Shown here one piece after another: positions 31,605 through 42,031 of a DNA stretch of 64,000 bases; the stretch's first letter is position 1; the number at the start of each line of letters is the position of its first letter. Source of the DNA: Azolla caroliniana (lineage: Eukaryota > Polypodiophyta); contig JBHGNT010000006.1 of NCBI GenBank assembly GCA_043228905.1, positions 21,204,001-21,268,000 of the forward strand, given 5' to 3'. A program made the position numbers and the translations under genes. The notes below the pieces were generated by a model that worked only from the letters and a program-made list of their open reading frames with translations, did no database searches and was not told the origin of the DNA.

Positions 31605-31789
31605 TGTTGAGGGGACAAGCTCAACCGGATTTGGATTGGTTGAATAAGCTGGAGCCTGATCAATATCCGGAACGGAGAACTGGATAGGTATCCGAAACCA
31701 AGACACGGATCGGATTGTAACCACTAGGCCGTTAGAGGCCTACGATCTTAGCCTAGTACGTAGTCATATTTTTAGGAGTTAGTGTCAGT
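31605..31789 (+). repeat. LTR-F, left part (Copia-B type LTR)
   Basis: TGTTGAGGGGACAAGCTCAAC matches the Copia-B LTR start. The LTR continues to GAGTTAGTGTCAGT, where Copia-E interrupts it, and resumes at 37021. Removing Copia-E and one TCAGT gives an LTR of about 380 bp. Confidence 0.82.
31785..31789. repeat. Target-site duplication of Copia-E, left copy (TCAGT)
   Basis: TCAGT here and at 37021-37025 flank the two Copia-E LTRs exactly. Confidence 0.92.
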
Positions 31790-32042
31790 TGACGCGAAAT
31801 TTGCGGAATATTACTCGGCCACAACCGAGTCTCAGATTCTGTCGTTTCGAATCGAACACCGAGAATGGGAATGGAGGTGAATACACGTACACACAGACAA
31901 TATGAGAGAGGGTACACATTATGTTTACGTGGAAAACCCTAAATGGGAAAAACCACGGGAGTCCACAAACTCCAACTATCACTATGTCGAGAGGAATACA
32001 ACAAGTGAACACAAAGGTAACAACCTCTTGCTAAACAGAGAT

Positions 32043-32082
<40 letters not shown>

Positions 32083-32383
32083 ACTCAGTACAACAGTTAC
32101 ACTCAATAACTCTATACAACAAATAATGACCACACACCATATGTGTTTGCCCTAGGTCATATTTATACTAATATGACATTAGGACTATTTACAAATATAG
32201 CTCCAATGGGCTCTTAGAAACATATTTACCTATATGTCCCTTCATCCCGTGAGAGGTTCTCACCGGGTCTACATCATCCGGTTCTCACCGGTTCTTCCAT
32301 GCCAGGTACTCATCATTTGGTTCTCACCGTGTCTTCCATTGCCGGGTACTCATATCCCATCTAGAGGGACCAAAATCCTAACA
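31790..32383 (-). repeat. Copia-E 3' LTR
   Basis: 594 bp. On plus it starts TGACGCGAAATTTGCGG and ends CCTAACA. It contains a perfect CT microsatellite (about 32045-32080). A hairpin-forming ACTCGG/CCGAGT inverted repeat with a 6-base loop lies near the terminal end. Relative to the 5' LTR it has an 8-base insertion near that end. Confidence 0.9.
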
Positions 32384-35300
32384 AACTCCCCCTTCACTCT
32401 GGCATGGGATGCCTCATCAATCCGATCCTCTTCCGGCATGCGTCCAACTTGTCAGGTGTCAGCACCTTGGTCAGCATGTCTGACCCGTTCTCGTCCGTGT
32501 GGATCTTCGTCAGCACAAACTCTCGATCTTCTACTCACTCCTGGATCCAGTGGTATCTGCACTGGATGTGCTTCGTCCGGGAATGGTAGGTGGATGGTAC
32601 TCTGACTGTGACCGTAGTAGAGCTGGTATTCCTCTTGCCGGATCCCTAGCTCTTCGATGAAGTCCTTCATCCATAATATTTCCTTGCCGGCTTCCACAGC
32701 CGCCATGTACTCCGCTTCCGTGGTTGACAACGCAACCGTCTTCTGTAGCCTCGACTGCCACGAAACAGCTCCCCCTACATATGTCATAACATATCCCGAT
32801 GTTGACCGGCTGGTATCTGCATCAGCCGACATATCCGAGTCGGTGAAACTGTCAAGTTGGGGTTTACCGGAGCCAAATCGGAGACACATACTTGAGGTGC
32901 CTTTCAAGTATCGGAGTATCCATTTTTTTGCATTCCATTGCTCATTGCTAGGATTGCTCATAAACCGGCTCACCACTCCGACTGCATATCTGATATCCGA
33001 TCAGGCACACACCATTGCGTACATTAAGCTCTCGACGGCAGAGGCATATGGTATCTTCATCACATCCTCCTTCTCTGCCTTCGTCTTCGGGCTTTGCTTA
33101 CCGGATAACCTGTAGTTTGCTAGTAATGTCGATCCGATCGATTTCACATCTGACATGTTGAACCGCTGAAGCACCTTTATCACGTACTCCTCCTGTGACA
33201 GCCACAATTGCTTCTTTGACCGGTCCCGGATGATATGCATTCCTAGTATCTATCTTGCCAGACCCAAGTCTTTCATTGAGAAGGTCCGGTTCAGAGCCTT
33301 CTTCAGCGTCCGTATCTTGACTTGGTCTCGTCCGACGATCAACATGTCGTCCACGTGCAGGAGGAGTATCAGGAAGTCTCCACCTTCAAACTTCTTCACA
33401 AACACGCAGTGATCGGCCTGCGTCTTATGGTATCCTTGATCAGTCATGAAGGAGTCGAACTTCCGGTACCATTGCCGGGGAGCCTGCTTCAAACCGTAGA
33501 GGCTCTTCTTCAACCGACAAACCATGTGCTCCTTCCCTTTCTTCACAAATCCCTCCGGTTGCTACATGTAGATCTCCTCTTTGAGGTCACCGTGGAGGAA
33601 CGTCGTCTTCACGTCTAACTGCTCTACCTCGAGGTCCATGCTTTCCGCTATGCTCAACACCATCTGGATGGAAGTCATCTTTACTACCGGGGCAAATATC
33701 TCGTCGAAGTGCACTCCCTTCTTCTGCTAGAACCCCTTCACCACGATCCTGGCTTTGTACCTTGGGGGGTTGCCGGCATCTCCCGGTTTCAACTTGTACA
33801 CCCACTTATTCCGGAGTGCCTACTTTCCTTTTGGCAACTCCACCAATTCATATGTGTGGTTCTCATGTAGGGAATCCATCTTGTCCTGCATGGCACTCAA
33901 CCACTTGTGGTTGTGGGTGTCCTCCTTTGCTTCTTCGAAGCTTTCTAGCTCCCCCTCATCGGTTAGCAACACGCGCTCTACATCTGGAAATCTCTGGGGG
34001 GGCCTTCTCTCTCTAAGAGGATATCTGTGTCTTTGGTTTCCGGCAACTGGCTCCTCTGTTTGTTCTTCATCCGAATCCAATTCGGGATCTTGGCCGGTTC
34101 CGGTTCCTGCTTCCTCTTCTTCTTCTACTGGTTCGATGTCCTCTCCGTAACTGGCCGGTTCTTCGAGTGTCAACCGGCTCTTAGCCAGGTAGGTCCGTAT
34201 CTCATCGAATCGGTCCTTTCCGGTCAACTCAGAGTTCATTATCTTCTTCTCCGACTCCCAGTCAACAAGAGTCTTGTCCTCCATGAAGATAATATCTCGA
34301 CTCCGGAACACCTTCTTGTCGCCAGGGTCCCACACTCGGTAGCCAAACTCATCATCGCCGTATCCGGGGAATATGCAAGGCCGGGACTTTGGATCCAACT
34401 TTGCTCTCCGGTCCTTTGCAACATGCATGTAAGCGAGACACCCGAACACCTTCAGGTGCTGGTAAGACACTTCCTTACCGGTCCATACTCTTTGTGGCGT
34501 GTCTCCGTCCAAGGGCACTGAGGGTGATTTGTTTATCACATATGTCATTGTCGACAGCGCCTCAGCCCAAAACGTCTTGGGTAGCTAAGCATGTGCTAGC
34601 ATACTTCGAACCCTCTCCATTATGGTCCGGTTCATCCTCTCGGCCAACCCGTTTAGTTCCGGCGTCTTCGACACAGTAAATTTGAGCCAAATTCCCTTCG
34701 AGTGGCAATACTCCTCAAACTACCCCTGGTATTCGCCTCTGTTATCTGCTCGAATTGCCTTCAGCTTCTGACCAGTTTCTCTTTCCACTCTCGCGTGGAG
34801 CTCCTTGAAGGTGGATAACACTTGATCGTTCGTCTTCAATGGCGAGACCCACAACTTCTGACTGTGGTAATCTATGAACGTCACGAAGTATTGCGATCTG
34901 GCATGTGACTTCGTGTCCACTTGACACACATTGGTATGCACCAGCTGTAGTGGTGCATTATGTCTCATCAGTGGCCTTGAGCGGAATGAGGTCCGGTTTT
35001 GCTTACCGGCCAGGCAGTCGGTGCACTTCTCAAGATGCACGTCTTTCACCAGAATGAGGTTGTCATCGGCAAGCCTTTTTATCCCCTTCTCGCTCATGTG
35101 ACACAGTCTCTTGTGCAACAAGTCACCGGTAGTGTCGAATGCAACGTTCACTTCTTCCAGGCATAATCGGGCATTCATTAGGTATAGAGTGTTGACTTTC
35201 CAGGCCCGAGCCACTATTAGGCTCCCTTTGCAGAACTTCATGACACCGTTCCGGATGCTACTTGTGTAGCATTCATCATCTAACTGACCGGCTGATATCA

Positions 35301-35727
35301 GGTTCAGTCGAACCTCCGGAACGTGTCGAACATCCTTCAACAACAACTTGCATCTGGTTGATGTCATCAACAACACATCTCCTAGGGTAATAATTCGGCA
35401 TGTCCCTTCATTCCCCATCCGGACATAACCGTGCTCACCGGTTGTATAGGATGAGAAGCATTTCCGGTCCGGGGTAAGGTGGAACGATGCTCCGGAATCG
35501 ACAACCCACGTTGTCTCGTTGCCGACAAGGTTCAACTCACTCTCCTCAGTGATGAGCATCAACTCTTCTTCACTTGCCACGATTGCCGTCGTTCCCTTCC
35601 GGTTCAGTCCCCTCCGGTCTTTATCGTTCCGGTCCGGTGACTGCTTCAAATCGGTACCGTCGGTTTCCTTGTCTTTTCGGAAGTGCCAATAGTTCTTCTG
35701 GAAGTGTCCCGGCTTGCCACAATACAA
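32384..35727 (-). pseudogene. Copia-E protease, integrase, RT and RNase H
   Basis: Minus strand. In order: zinc knuckle of gag at the start (about 35715-35675), in which the last Cys of CX2CX4HX4C is Tyr; protease VDSGAS (about 35500); integrase zinc region (about 35110-35010) and core with RADNRGEY where DNGGE is usual (about 34740); integrase C-terminus (34548-34260); RT (33812-33001), in which the YVDD Tyr is His (HVDD); RNase H with STEAEY (about 32720). A frameshift near 32585 precedes the C-terminal block ending at about 32391. Internal stops include several that fit CAG-to-TAG or CGA-to-TGA. A proline-rich polypurine signal (GAAGGGGGAGTTTG on minus) follows. Confidence 0.88.
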
Positions 35728-36392
35728 GCAAGTAGGCCTCCCCCTTGACTTTGACTGTGTCCCCGACTTTTCCCGGTTCTAGGGACTACGGTTCCTTTGT
35801 CTTCCGCGTTCCAATTCGGTGAGGAGCGCTTTGGAGTCGGAGATCGTATCCTTGTCTTTCCGATGCGCCACCTCATCTAGCAAGCTCGACTTGACTCTAG
35901 CTAGGGACAATTGCTTCCCTTACGGCACGGTGTTGCCCAATGTGACAACCAACGTCTCCCAGCTATCCGGGAGGGAGCTGAGTAGGAGTAGTGCTAGTAC
36001 CTCATCGGCAAGAGGTACTTCCAGCGATGTGACTTGGTTTATCAGCCCCGAGAAGGCATTCATGTGCTCCGGAATACTGAAACCCGATTAACGACATTTT
36101 TGTTCTGGAACATAATGCCGATCTTCTCCCAGAGCTCATGAGCCTTACTCTCCTCATTAAAATGGTTGTACGGGCTCATGTCAATGAAACATCGGATGTA
36201 TGCCGTTGTCTTCATGTGCATTACCTCCCACACTGTGGTGTCGATCTTACCCGGTCTCTTGTCCTCGAATTGAACCAGAAACCAAAGATCTTTAACCACA
36301 AGCATGACCCTCATCTTCAACTTCCACACTGAGTAGTTGGAGCTGGTGAGCTTGAACATGCCTCCCAACGAATCTTCCATTTTCTGTGTCAT
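35728..36392 (-). pseudogene. Copia-E gag N-terminal part
   Basis: The first ATG is at 36392. The protein begins with an NYSVWKLKMRVML block, the standard Copia gag start (DUF4219/UBN2 type). An early stop near 36060 and a frame change separate it from the zinc-knuckle region. Basic and Gly/Arg-rich sequence just before the knuckle is readable near 35760-35870. Confidence 0.75.
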
Positions 36393-36395
36393 TTC

Positions 36396-36407
36396 GCTCT
36401 GATACCA
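36396..36407 (-). other. Copia-E primer-binding site
   Basis: The minus strand reads TGGTATCAGAGC, the exact initiator tRNA-Met complement, three bases from the LTR. Confidence 0.95.
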
Positions 36408-36410
36408 GAT

Positions 36411-36682
36411 TGATGCGAAATATTACTCGGCCACAACCGAGTCTCAAATTGTGTCGTATCGAATCGAACACCGAGAATGGGAATGGAGGTGAATACACGT
36501 ACACACAGACAATATGAGAGAGGGTAAACAATATGTTTATGTGGAAAACCCTAAATGGGAAAAACCACGGGAGTCCACAAACTCCAACTATCACTATGTC
36601 GAGAGGAATACAACAAGTGAACACAAAGGTAACAACCTCTTGCTCACAATCTTTGCCTGGCGGCGGTTAACAGAGACTCGCG

Positions 36683-36713
<31 letters not shown>

Positions 36714-37020
36714 CCTTTCACTCAGTACAACAGTTACACTCAATAACTCTATACAACAAATAATGACCACACACCATATGTGTTTGCCCTAGGTCATATT
36801 TATACTAATATGACATTAGGACTATTTACAAATATAGCCCCAATGGGCTCTCAGAAACATATTTACCTATATGTCCCTTCATCCGGTGAGAGGTTCTCAC
36901 CAGGCCTGCATCATCCGGTTCTCACTGGGTCTTCCTTGCTAGGTACTCATCATTTGGTTCTCATCAGGTCTTCGGTTGCCGAGTACTCATATCCCATCCG
37001 GAGGGACCAAAATCCTAACA
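36411..37020 (-). repeat. Copia-E 5' LTR
   Basis: 610 bp, the partner of 31790-32383. It carries a 24-base insertion (about 36650-36672) and a differently interrupted CT run (about 36684-36715). Confidence 0.92.
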
Positions 37021-37025
37021 TCAGT

Positions 37026-37222
37026 CACTCGTATGAGCATTGATGTACATAGAAGTCCTTTTAAGGACATGTATAAAAGTGCTCACGGAGCACATTGTAT
37101 GTACAGAGTATTATTACTTTTGAATTAGAGTTCATTGTTCTGCTCTCTCTCTATGTCTCCCATGTACACTCTCTTTATGTGATTAAGTTTTCCATTAAAC
37201 CTACATACATTTTCTATTAACA
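37026..37222 (+). repeat. LTR-F, right part
   Basis: Continues LTR-F after Copia-E: GAGCATTGATGTAC, TGTATAAAAGTGCTC, a CT-rich part and CCATTAAACCT all align to the Copia-B LTR. It ends TTAACA. The bases outside LTR-F (ACTTG left, TCCCG right) do not match, so F is not a simple solo LTR insertion. Confidence 0.75.
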
Positions 37223-37236
37223 TCCCGAGTTCGTGG

Positions 37237-37922
37237 TTGACGATGGGATCACTCCAAAGAACACTCCCCACTGAAGAGGACCTACGCTTTCGCCAGGCGG
37301 TCCAATGCACGACGTGCCTTAACCCCGGGCACTCAACAATAGAGTCCACGATGAGATCGCAGTGCATGCTATGCCATTCCCGGTCACATACAATGGACCG
37401 CTGTGAGTACAACCTGCTGAATTGGCTAGATGCACCAATCCGGCACATCAAGACCTGGAATGACTAGGAGGACAAAGAAGAACGATTTCAGCGAGACGAT
37501 CGCTACCGACTGGTACAAGACGTCCGATACAGTGACTGATGGGACGATTATGACTAGGACCCGAACGAGAGAAGCTGTGACTATAATGACGATCGTTATA
37601 ATCGAGATTACTCCCCCGGCTATGATCAGAGAAGAGAGGATCAACGGGAAGACTATGAAGACCGACGCCAGGAAGGATACCGGAACAACCAACCCTATAA
37701 TAAAAAATGGATCGTTGGGAACTGGCAAAGGATTACCAACGAGAGCTGAATAGAAGCATAACTAGTGCTCAAATGGAACAGAGAAGAGTAGAGGAGCCTA
37801 ACCGGGTAGTATCCGGATTTCAACTGGGTAACATGCAAAAAGTAGAGTCTAGCAATACACGGAAGGCGTATTGCTACTATTGCCGCCAGGAGGGACACTA
37901 CAACAACCAATGTCCGGTATAG
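37237..37922 (+). pseudogene. Gag relic with three zinc knuckles (Gypsy-K family)
   Basis: Plus strand. The first part has two tandem knuckle-like modules: CTTCLNPGH with its last Cys now Ser, then CMLCHSRSH with its last Cys kept. An Arg/Asp/Tyr-rich linker with stops follows, then after a frame change a third, intact CX2CX4HX4C (CYYCRQEGH, about 37870-37912). The paralog on the minus strand at 57942-58307 shares the LRFR-VVQCTTCL stretch. It would bind retroelement RNA. The 3' end is cut by the Gypsy-G LTR at 37923. Confidence 0.7.
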
Positions 37923-38998
37923 GGTCACGATATCTGTCACTATGTGCGGATCGTGAGGCGGAACCGTCGGGGTTCTGGACCGGAAGGATTTGAAGTTTGT
38001 ACTAGCTTTAGCGAGAAAATATTTTAGATAGATTGAGAGAGATTGATATGGAGAAAGAGAGAGATTGAGATAAAGATTTAAGTGCTTAACTTTAGATTTG
38101 AGAGACAAGATACATCAACAATAGGATAACAATTTTCGTGCTTTTTATTTCTTGATTAATACATAGCCTGTTTTTCTTCTCCATCCACTCTTTTATAGAT
38201 GCCCCCATGCATATGCATGTGAGGGTGCAAGACATGCATGTAATGCATGTAATGCATGAGATGCATGTTTGCCATTTGGCGCTCATACATTACATGTGTT
38301 GCATGATAACCATGTCACTCATTCAACCTCTCATGCATGAGAATTTATATGTGAAAGTATAATGATAAAAATATAACTTAAAGAAATGACTTTCCTTTTT
38401 CATTTCACATCGAAAATCTTCAAGACACCGTGCATCGCGATCAACCTATTCGACCAATCCAATTCCGTCTGTCCTGACCGGTTCGATCCGCATTCCATTC
38501 GGTCCGGTCCGAATCCATCCGTCTGTTCCGGTTCCGATTCCGTCTCCGATTCCGGTCCCGTCACCATCCGGTTCCGGTCCGAATGCGTCCGTCGCCGTCC
38601 AAAACAAATTTGAACAACTTGCCTTATCCATTAATCTAAGTTATACAACCCAACCCTTTTGTGCTCCTAACACATAGATAAAATATAAAGAGATATAGCT
38701 CTAGTTATATACTCTTGAATTCGGATGTTGTCCTATCTATGTGGGATATCTCATAGTTTTGTATTACTCTTCTTTTTCTCATATTTCACACTCACATAAC
38801 TTGACATTGAGTTGTTCGTTTCAAACTTAGTAAGTATATTCGAAAGCTCTTGAAGACATCTATCTTTTCGTACAAAGATATTAAACTAATATAAAATAGT
38901 AACTTCACTATCATTGTTTCATATTGTGTGTGAAGAACCACACTTGATTTTGTACATTCCATGCAATTTTCACACCGTTGCCGAAAATCTTCACGACA
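37923..38998 (-). repeat. Gypsy-G 3' LTR
   Basis: About 1,076 bp. The inner end (minus start) reads TGTCGTGAAGATTTTCGG. The outer end is a decayed inverted copy (GGTCACGATATCT for TGTCGTGAAGATC). A minus-strand polypurine tract, GGTCGGGGTGGA, lies at 38999-39010. The middle (about 38460-38600) is a CCGGTTCCG-type minisatellite. Confidence 0.85.
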
Positions 38999-39167
38999 TC
39001 CACCCCGACCAAACCGTACGTCCTCCGGTACGTGCCAAGAAGAGAGTGTGAGATTTTAGCTATGGTGGTTAATCAGATTCCTCCATGTCCTTGTTCACAA
39101 TACTCAAGTCTGTTGGTTCAGTCCTACTATCTTCATCGTTGAGGTTATCGAGGTCAGGATCCTTGTC

Positions 39168-41005
39168 TTATCTTTTCTTGAAAATCTTTACTCTTTTTCC
39201 CGCAATGGGTATGGTCAACCTTGACCCGTCTAGCTCCGCAAGGTGGTATGTGGCATTGTCGTTGGCACTTGTCACCACATATGGTCTGAACCATCTTCTT
39301 GCGAACTTTCTTGTCGTCCTGTGTTGATTGTCAAGGCTGCTGTCGTAGACCAATACCCAATCTCCTTCTTTGATCTTCTTGGGATGCAGTCGATGTGTCT
39401 TGTCGAACCGAATCTTGTTCCTCACTCGGGCTGCCTCCATCATCTTTCGTGCTTTCTCTAAATCTTCAGGCCTTCTTTCAAGTTGCCTTATCCATGTCGC
39501 TAGTAATTCTTCTCGGCTCATCTCGTTCTCCCATGGTATCGCTACCCATGAGGCGATCGTCCTTTCGATGGGCATTACTGACTTCTATCCATACATAAGC
39601 TCTGTTGGCATATAGCTTGTCACTGAACTGTGTGTAGTTCTGTCGGCCCACAAGGCATAGGGCAATAGTCGTGGCCCGTTCCCGAATCGACCATTACATG
39701 CTTGTACGATGGCTTTGACGATTGGTCCATGCTGTCGCTCGATCTTCCCATTCACTTCTGGATTGTAGGCAGTTGTGAGGGAGAGCTTCACGCCTAGTCA
39801 TTCAAAGAGCTCCGTTGCTTCGTGTGCATCCAACTCCCCTCGGTAGGCCACTATCTTTCCCACACATCCTTATCGACAAACAACCTCTTCGAGTAGAAAT
39901 TTGGAAACAACTGACATCATCTTATTTGCCAAGGCCCATCCTTCCACTTGATTTGTCAAGTCTTCTCTTGCCAGAACTAAGTACTTCATTTGACCCACTC
40001 CCATTGGCATCAAGACCAGATCCACCATCCATTTGAAGTGTATGGTGAGCGGGTATGTCGGCCGTAACTCATGACGATGACGTATGTTTGAATGTACTTG
40101 GCAAATTTCACATGTGGACACGAAATGGAGTACATATTTGTACATGCTTGGCCACCAGTACTTTTCCTTCAACTTTTCGAACATCGCCCATGTTCCTCTA
40201 TGACCCGCCCAAGGATTCTCGTGGAATTCGGTCATCAGAGTCACTTGCTCTTCTTTCTTCACCACCACTCGACGTGGCATTCCCGTCCTTCTTTTTGGGT
40301 GTCACTAGAGGAATCTTCCCTTCAGGAAGTATTGGTAAGCTTTCGTCCGGATTCATAGAGCCTCCTCTTTCGTCAATGAAGCATCCGCCGTTATTATTCT
40401 TAAGAATCTACCGATCAGTAACCACTCTCCTTCGTACTCGTCCTCGTTGAAGGCGTGGAGGGTTAGTGTGTGCTTGTCTTCCACCGATAGTCAGGCCATC
40501 TTGAAGAAGTCGAGGGTGACGTCTTCATCTTCCGAAACCATGTCACTTTCATTCTCAAATCTTGCCCTCGATAGCATGTCAGCCATGGCGTTCTTCTTTT
40601 CTGCAATGTGGCGGATCTTTGGGTTTAAAGACTTGATATAGGTGATCCACCTTAGCATAGTTAGATCTGGTGTTGCACATCCTGAGATCATCCTGAGGAT
40701 TGGGAGACAACCTGTCTCAATTATCACATCCAACACGATCAGGTAGGCTTTTGTCCATCTCACTGCAGACACAATACCCCAAAGTTCTCACTTGACTTGG
40801 GCGTATCTTTGTTGTCGTTCGCTGAGAACCGTTGCTCCGAACCAGATGACATACCCCGCATTATCTTCTCCTTCTTGGTTGATGACCCACCCGATTCCGG
40901 TTGGGCTCATATCTACAATCACATAAATCGGCTTTCCTTCGGTATAGTTAGCCTTCCTTAGTGCTGGAGCTTCAAGAAGTAGTTTCTTCAATCTTCGCAT
41001 CGCGT
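39168..41005 (-). pseudogene. Gypsy-G RNase H and integrase
   Basis: Minus strand, one frame throughout with stops. RNase H is at 41005-40491 with a VIVDMSPTGIGW strand and a MADMLSRARF end. The integrase H2C2 zinc-binding region (about 40230-40120) has ENPWAGHRG and CEICQ. The DDE core has AYNPEVNGKIERQHGP (about 39770). The C-terminal block (39575-39168) has DWVLVYDSSLDNQH and KFARRWF and ends FKKR. Stops occur near 39792, 39576, 40281 and 40773. The sequence style matches a gypsy lineage I associate with fungal genomes rather than with common plant families. Confidence 0.82.
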
Positions 41006-42031
41006 TGTCGTGAAGATCCGTCACTACGTGCGGATCGTGAGGCAGAACCTCCGGGGTTCTGGACTGGAAGTATTCAAAGTCGGTACAAGCTTTGGCGAGA
41101 AAGTACTTAAGATAGACTGGGAAAGAGAGAAGTTGAGATTAAACGATTGAGAGAGATTGATTGAACTTTTATCTTTGGATTTAAGAAACAAGTTACACCA
41201 TCAATTTGATAACGAATTTCTTCTTCTTAATTTCATAATAAAAAAAAACCGTGTTTTTTCTCCTCCCCCTTCTTTTATAGATGCTCTCATGCATATGATG
41301 CATGTGAGGGTACAAGACACGCATAAATTGCATGTTTGCCATTTGGCGCTTATGTATTACATGTGGTGCATGATAACCATGTCACTCATTTTAGCTCTCA
41401 TGTATGAGAATTTACATGTAAAAGTACAATGATAGAAATATAAATTCAACTAAATGGCATGGCTTAATGGTAAGCCAATTGACTCCTAACTTGGAGGTGC
41501 AAGGTTCGAATCCTTACTTGCCCTCCTTGTATATGTATATATGTATATATATTTATTTATCTAATCGTCGGATGCCGTCGGTTACCGGTGTCTCGCCGGA
41601 TGTCGTCGCCAATCCCCGCCGGATCACCGGCTCCATCGCCGGTCCGGTTTTGGTTGGCCAAAACCCTTTACGAGTAGCTAGCCCACCTCCACTCTTAGTT
41701 CAAGTTACCTTGAACTCTCTATGCTCCACACATAAACACAAAGATAATATCTTTTGCTCTACCTTATATATGATGAGAGTCGTATTTGTCGTGCCTATGT
41801 GGGATATCTCACAATTTTCTCTTTTCCTTTCACAAACTTTATACCCTCATATCTCGACATTTAGTTGTCCGTTTCTCGTGTAATAAAGTGCATTCAAAAC
41901 CTCCATCATTTTGTACTTAGATATTAAATTTATTTAAAATGTTATCTTCACAATTATTGTATTATGTGATTCATACTCGATTTCGTACGTTTTATGGGAT
42001 TTTCACACTATTGCCGAAAATCTTCACGACA
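41006..42031 (-). mobile_element. Solo LTR of the Gypsy-G family inside Gypsy-G pol
   Basis: 1,026 bp with 12-base terminal inverted repeats (TGTCGTGAAGAT...ATCTTCACGACA). It lies between RT and RNase H. On the minus strand it is flanked by ACGT and ACGC, a 4-base duplication with one C/T difference, and the interrupted codons rejoin. It aligns to the 3' LTR except in the middle, where it carries a tRNA-like block (41457-41527) and a CGCCGG-rich minisatellite. Confidence 0.8.
41457..41527 (+). other. tRNA-like sequence, probable SINE head, inside the solo LTR
   Basis: Box A-like TGGCTTAATGG at 41460-41470 and a perfect box B, GGTTCGAATCC, at 41503-41513, with 43-base spacing as in a tRNA gene. 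D-arm (CTTA/TAAG) and partial acceptor pairing are possible, but no proper 5-bp anticodon stem forms. It is absent from the other Gypsy-G LTRs, so it was inserted here. An AT-rich TATATG tail follows. Confidence 0.55.

Larger units (their letters stand above)
31790..37020 (-). mobile_element. Copia-E, structurally complete LTR retrotransposon
   Basis: This 5.2-kb Ty1/copia element on the minus strand is flanked by a perfect TCAGT duplication and has LTRs of 594 and 610 bp. It also has a perfect tRNA-iMet primer site, a polypurine tract and complete gag-pol order. It split LTR-F. Pol is one frame from 35727 to about 32585, broken almost only by stops. Confidence 0.94.

Noticed and set aside
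31939-32126. Open frames through the CT/GA run of the Copia-E LTR
   Set aside because: Simple-repeat translation only.
37430-37753. Overlapping open frames on both strands (100-107 codons)
   Set aside because: They are shadows of the Arg/Asp/Tyr-rich gag linker, whose correct frame is set by the zinc knuckles on either side.
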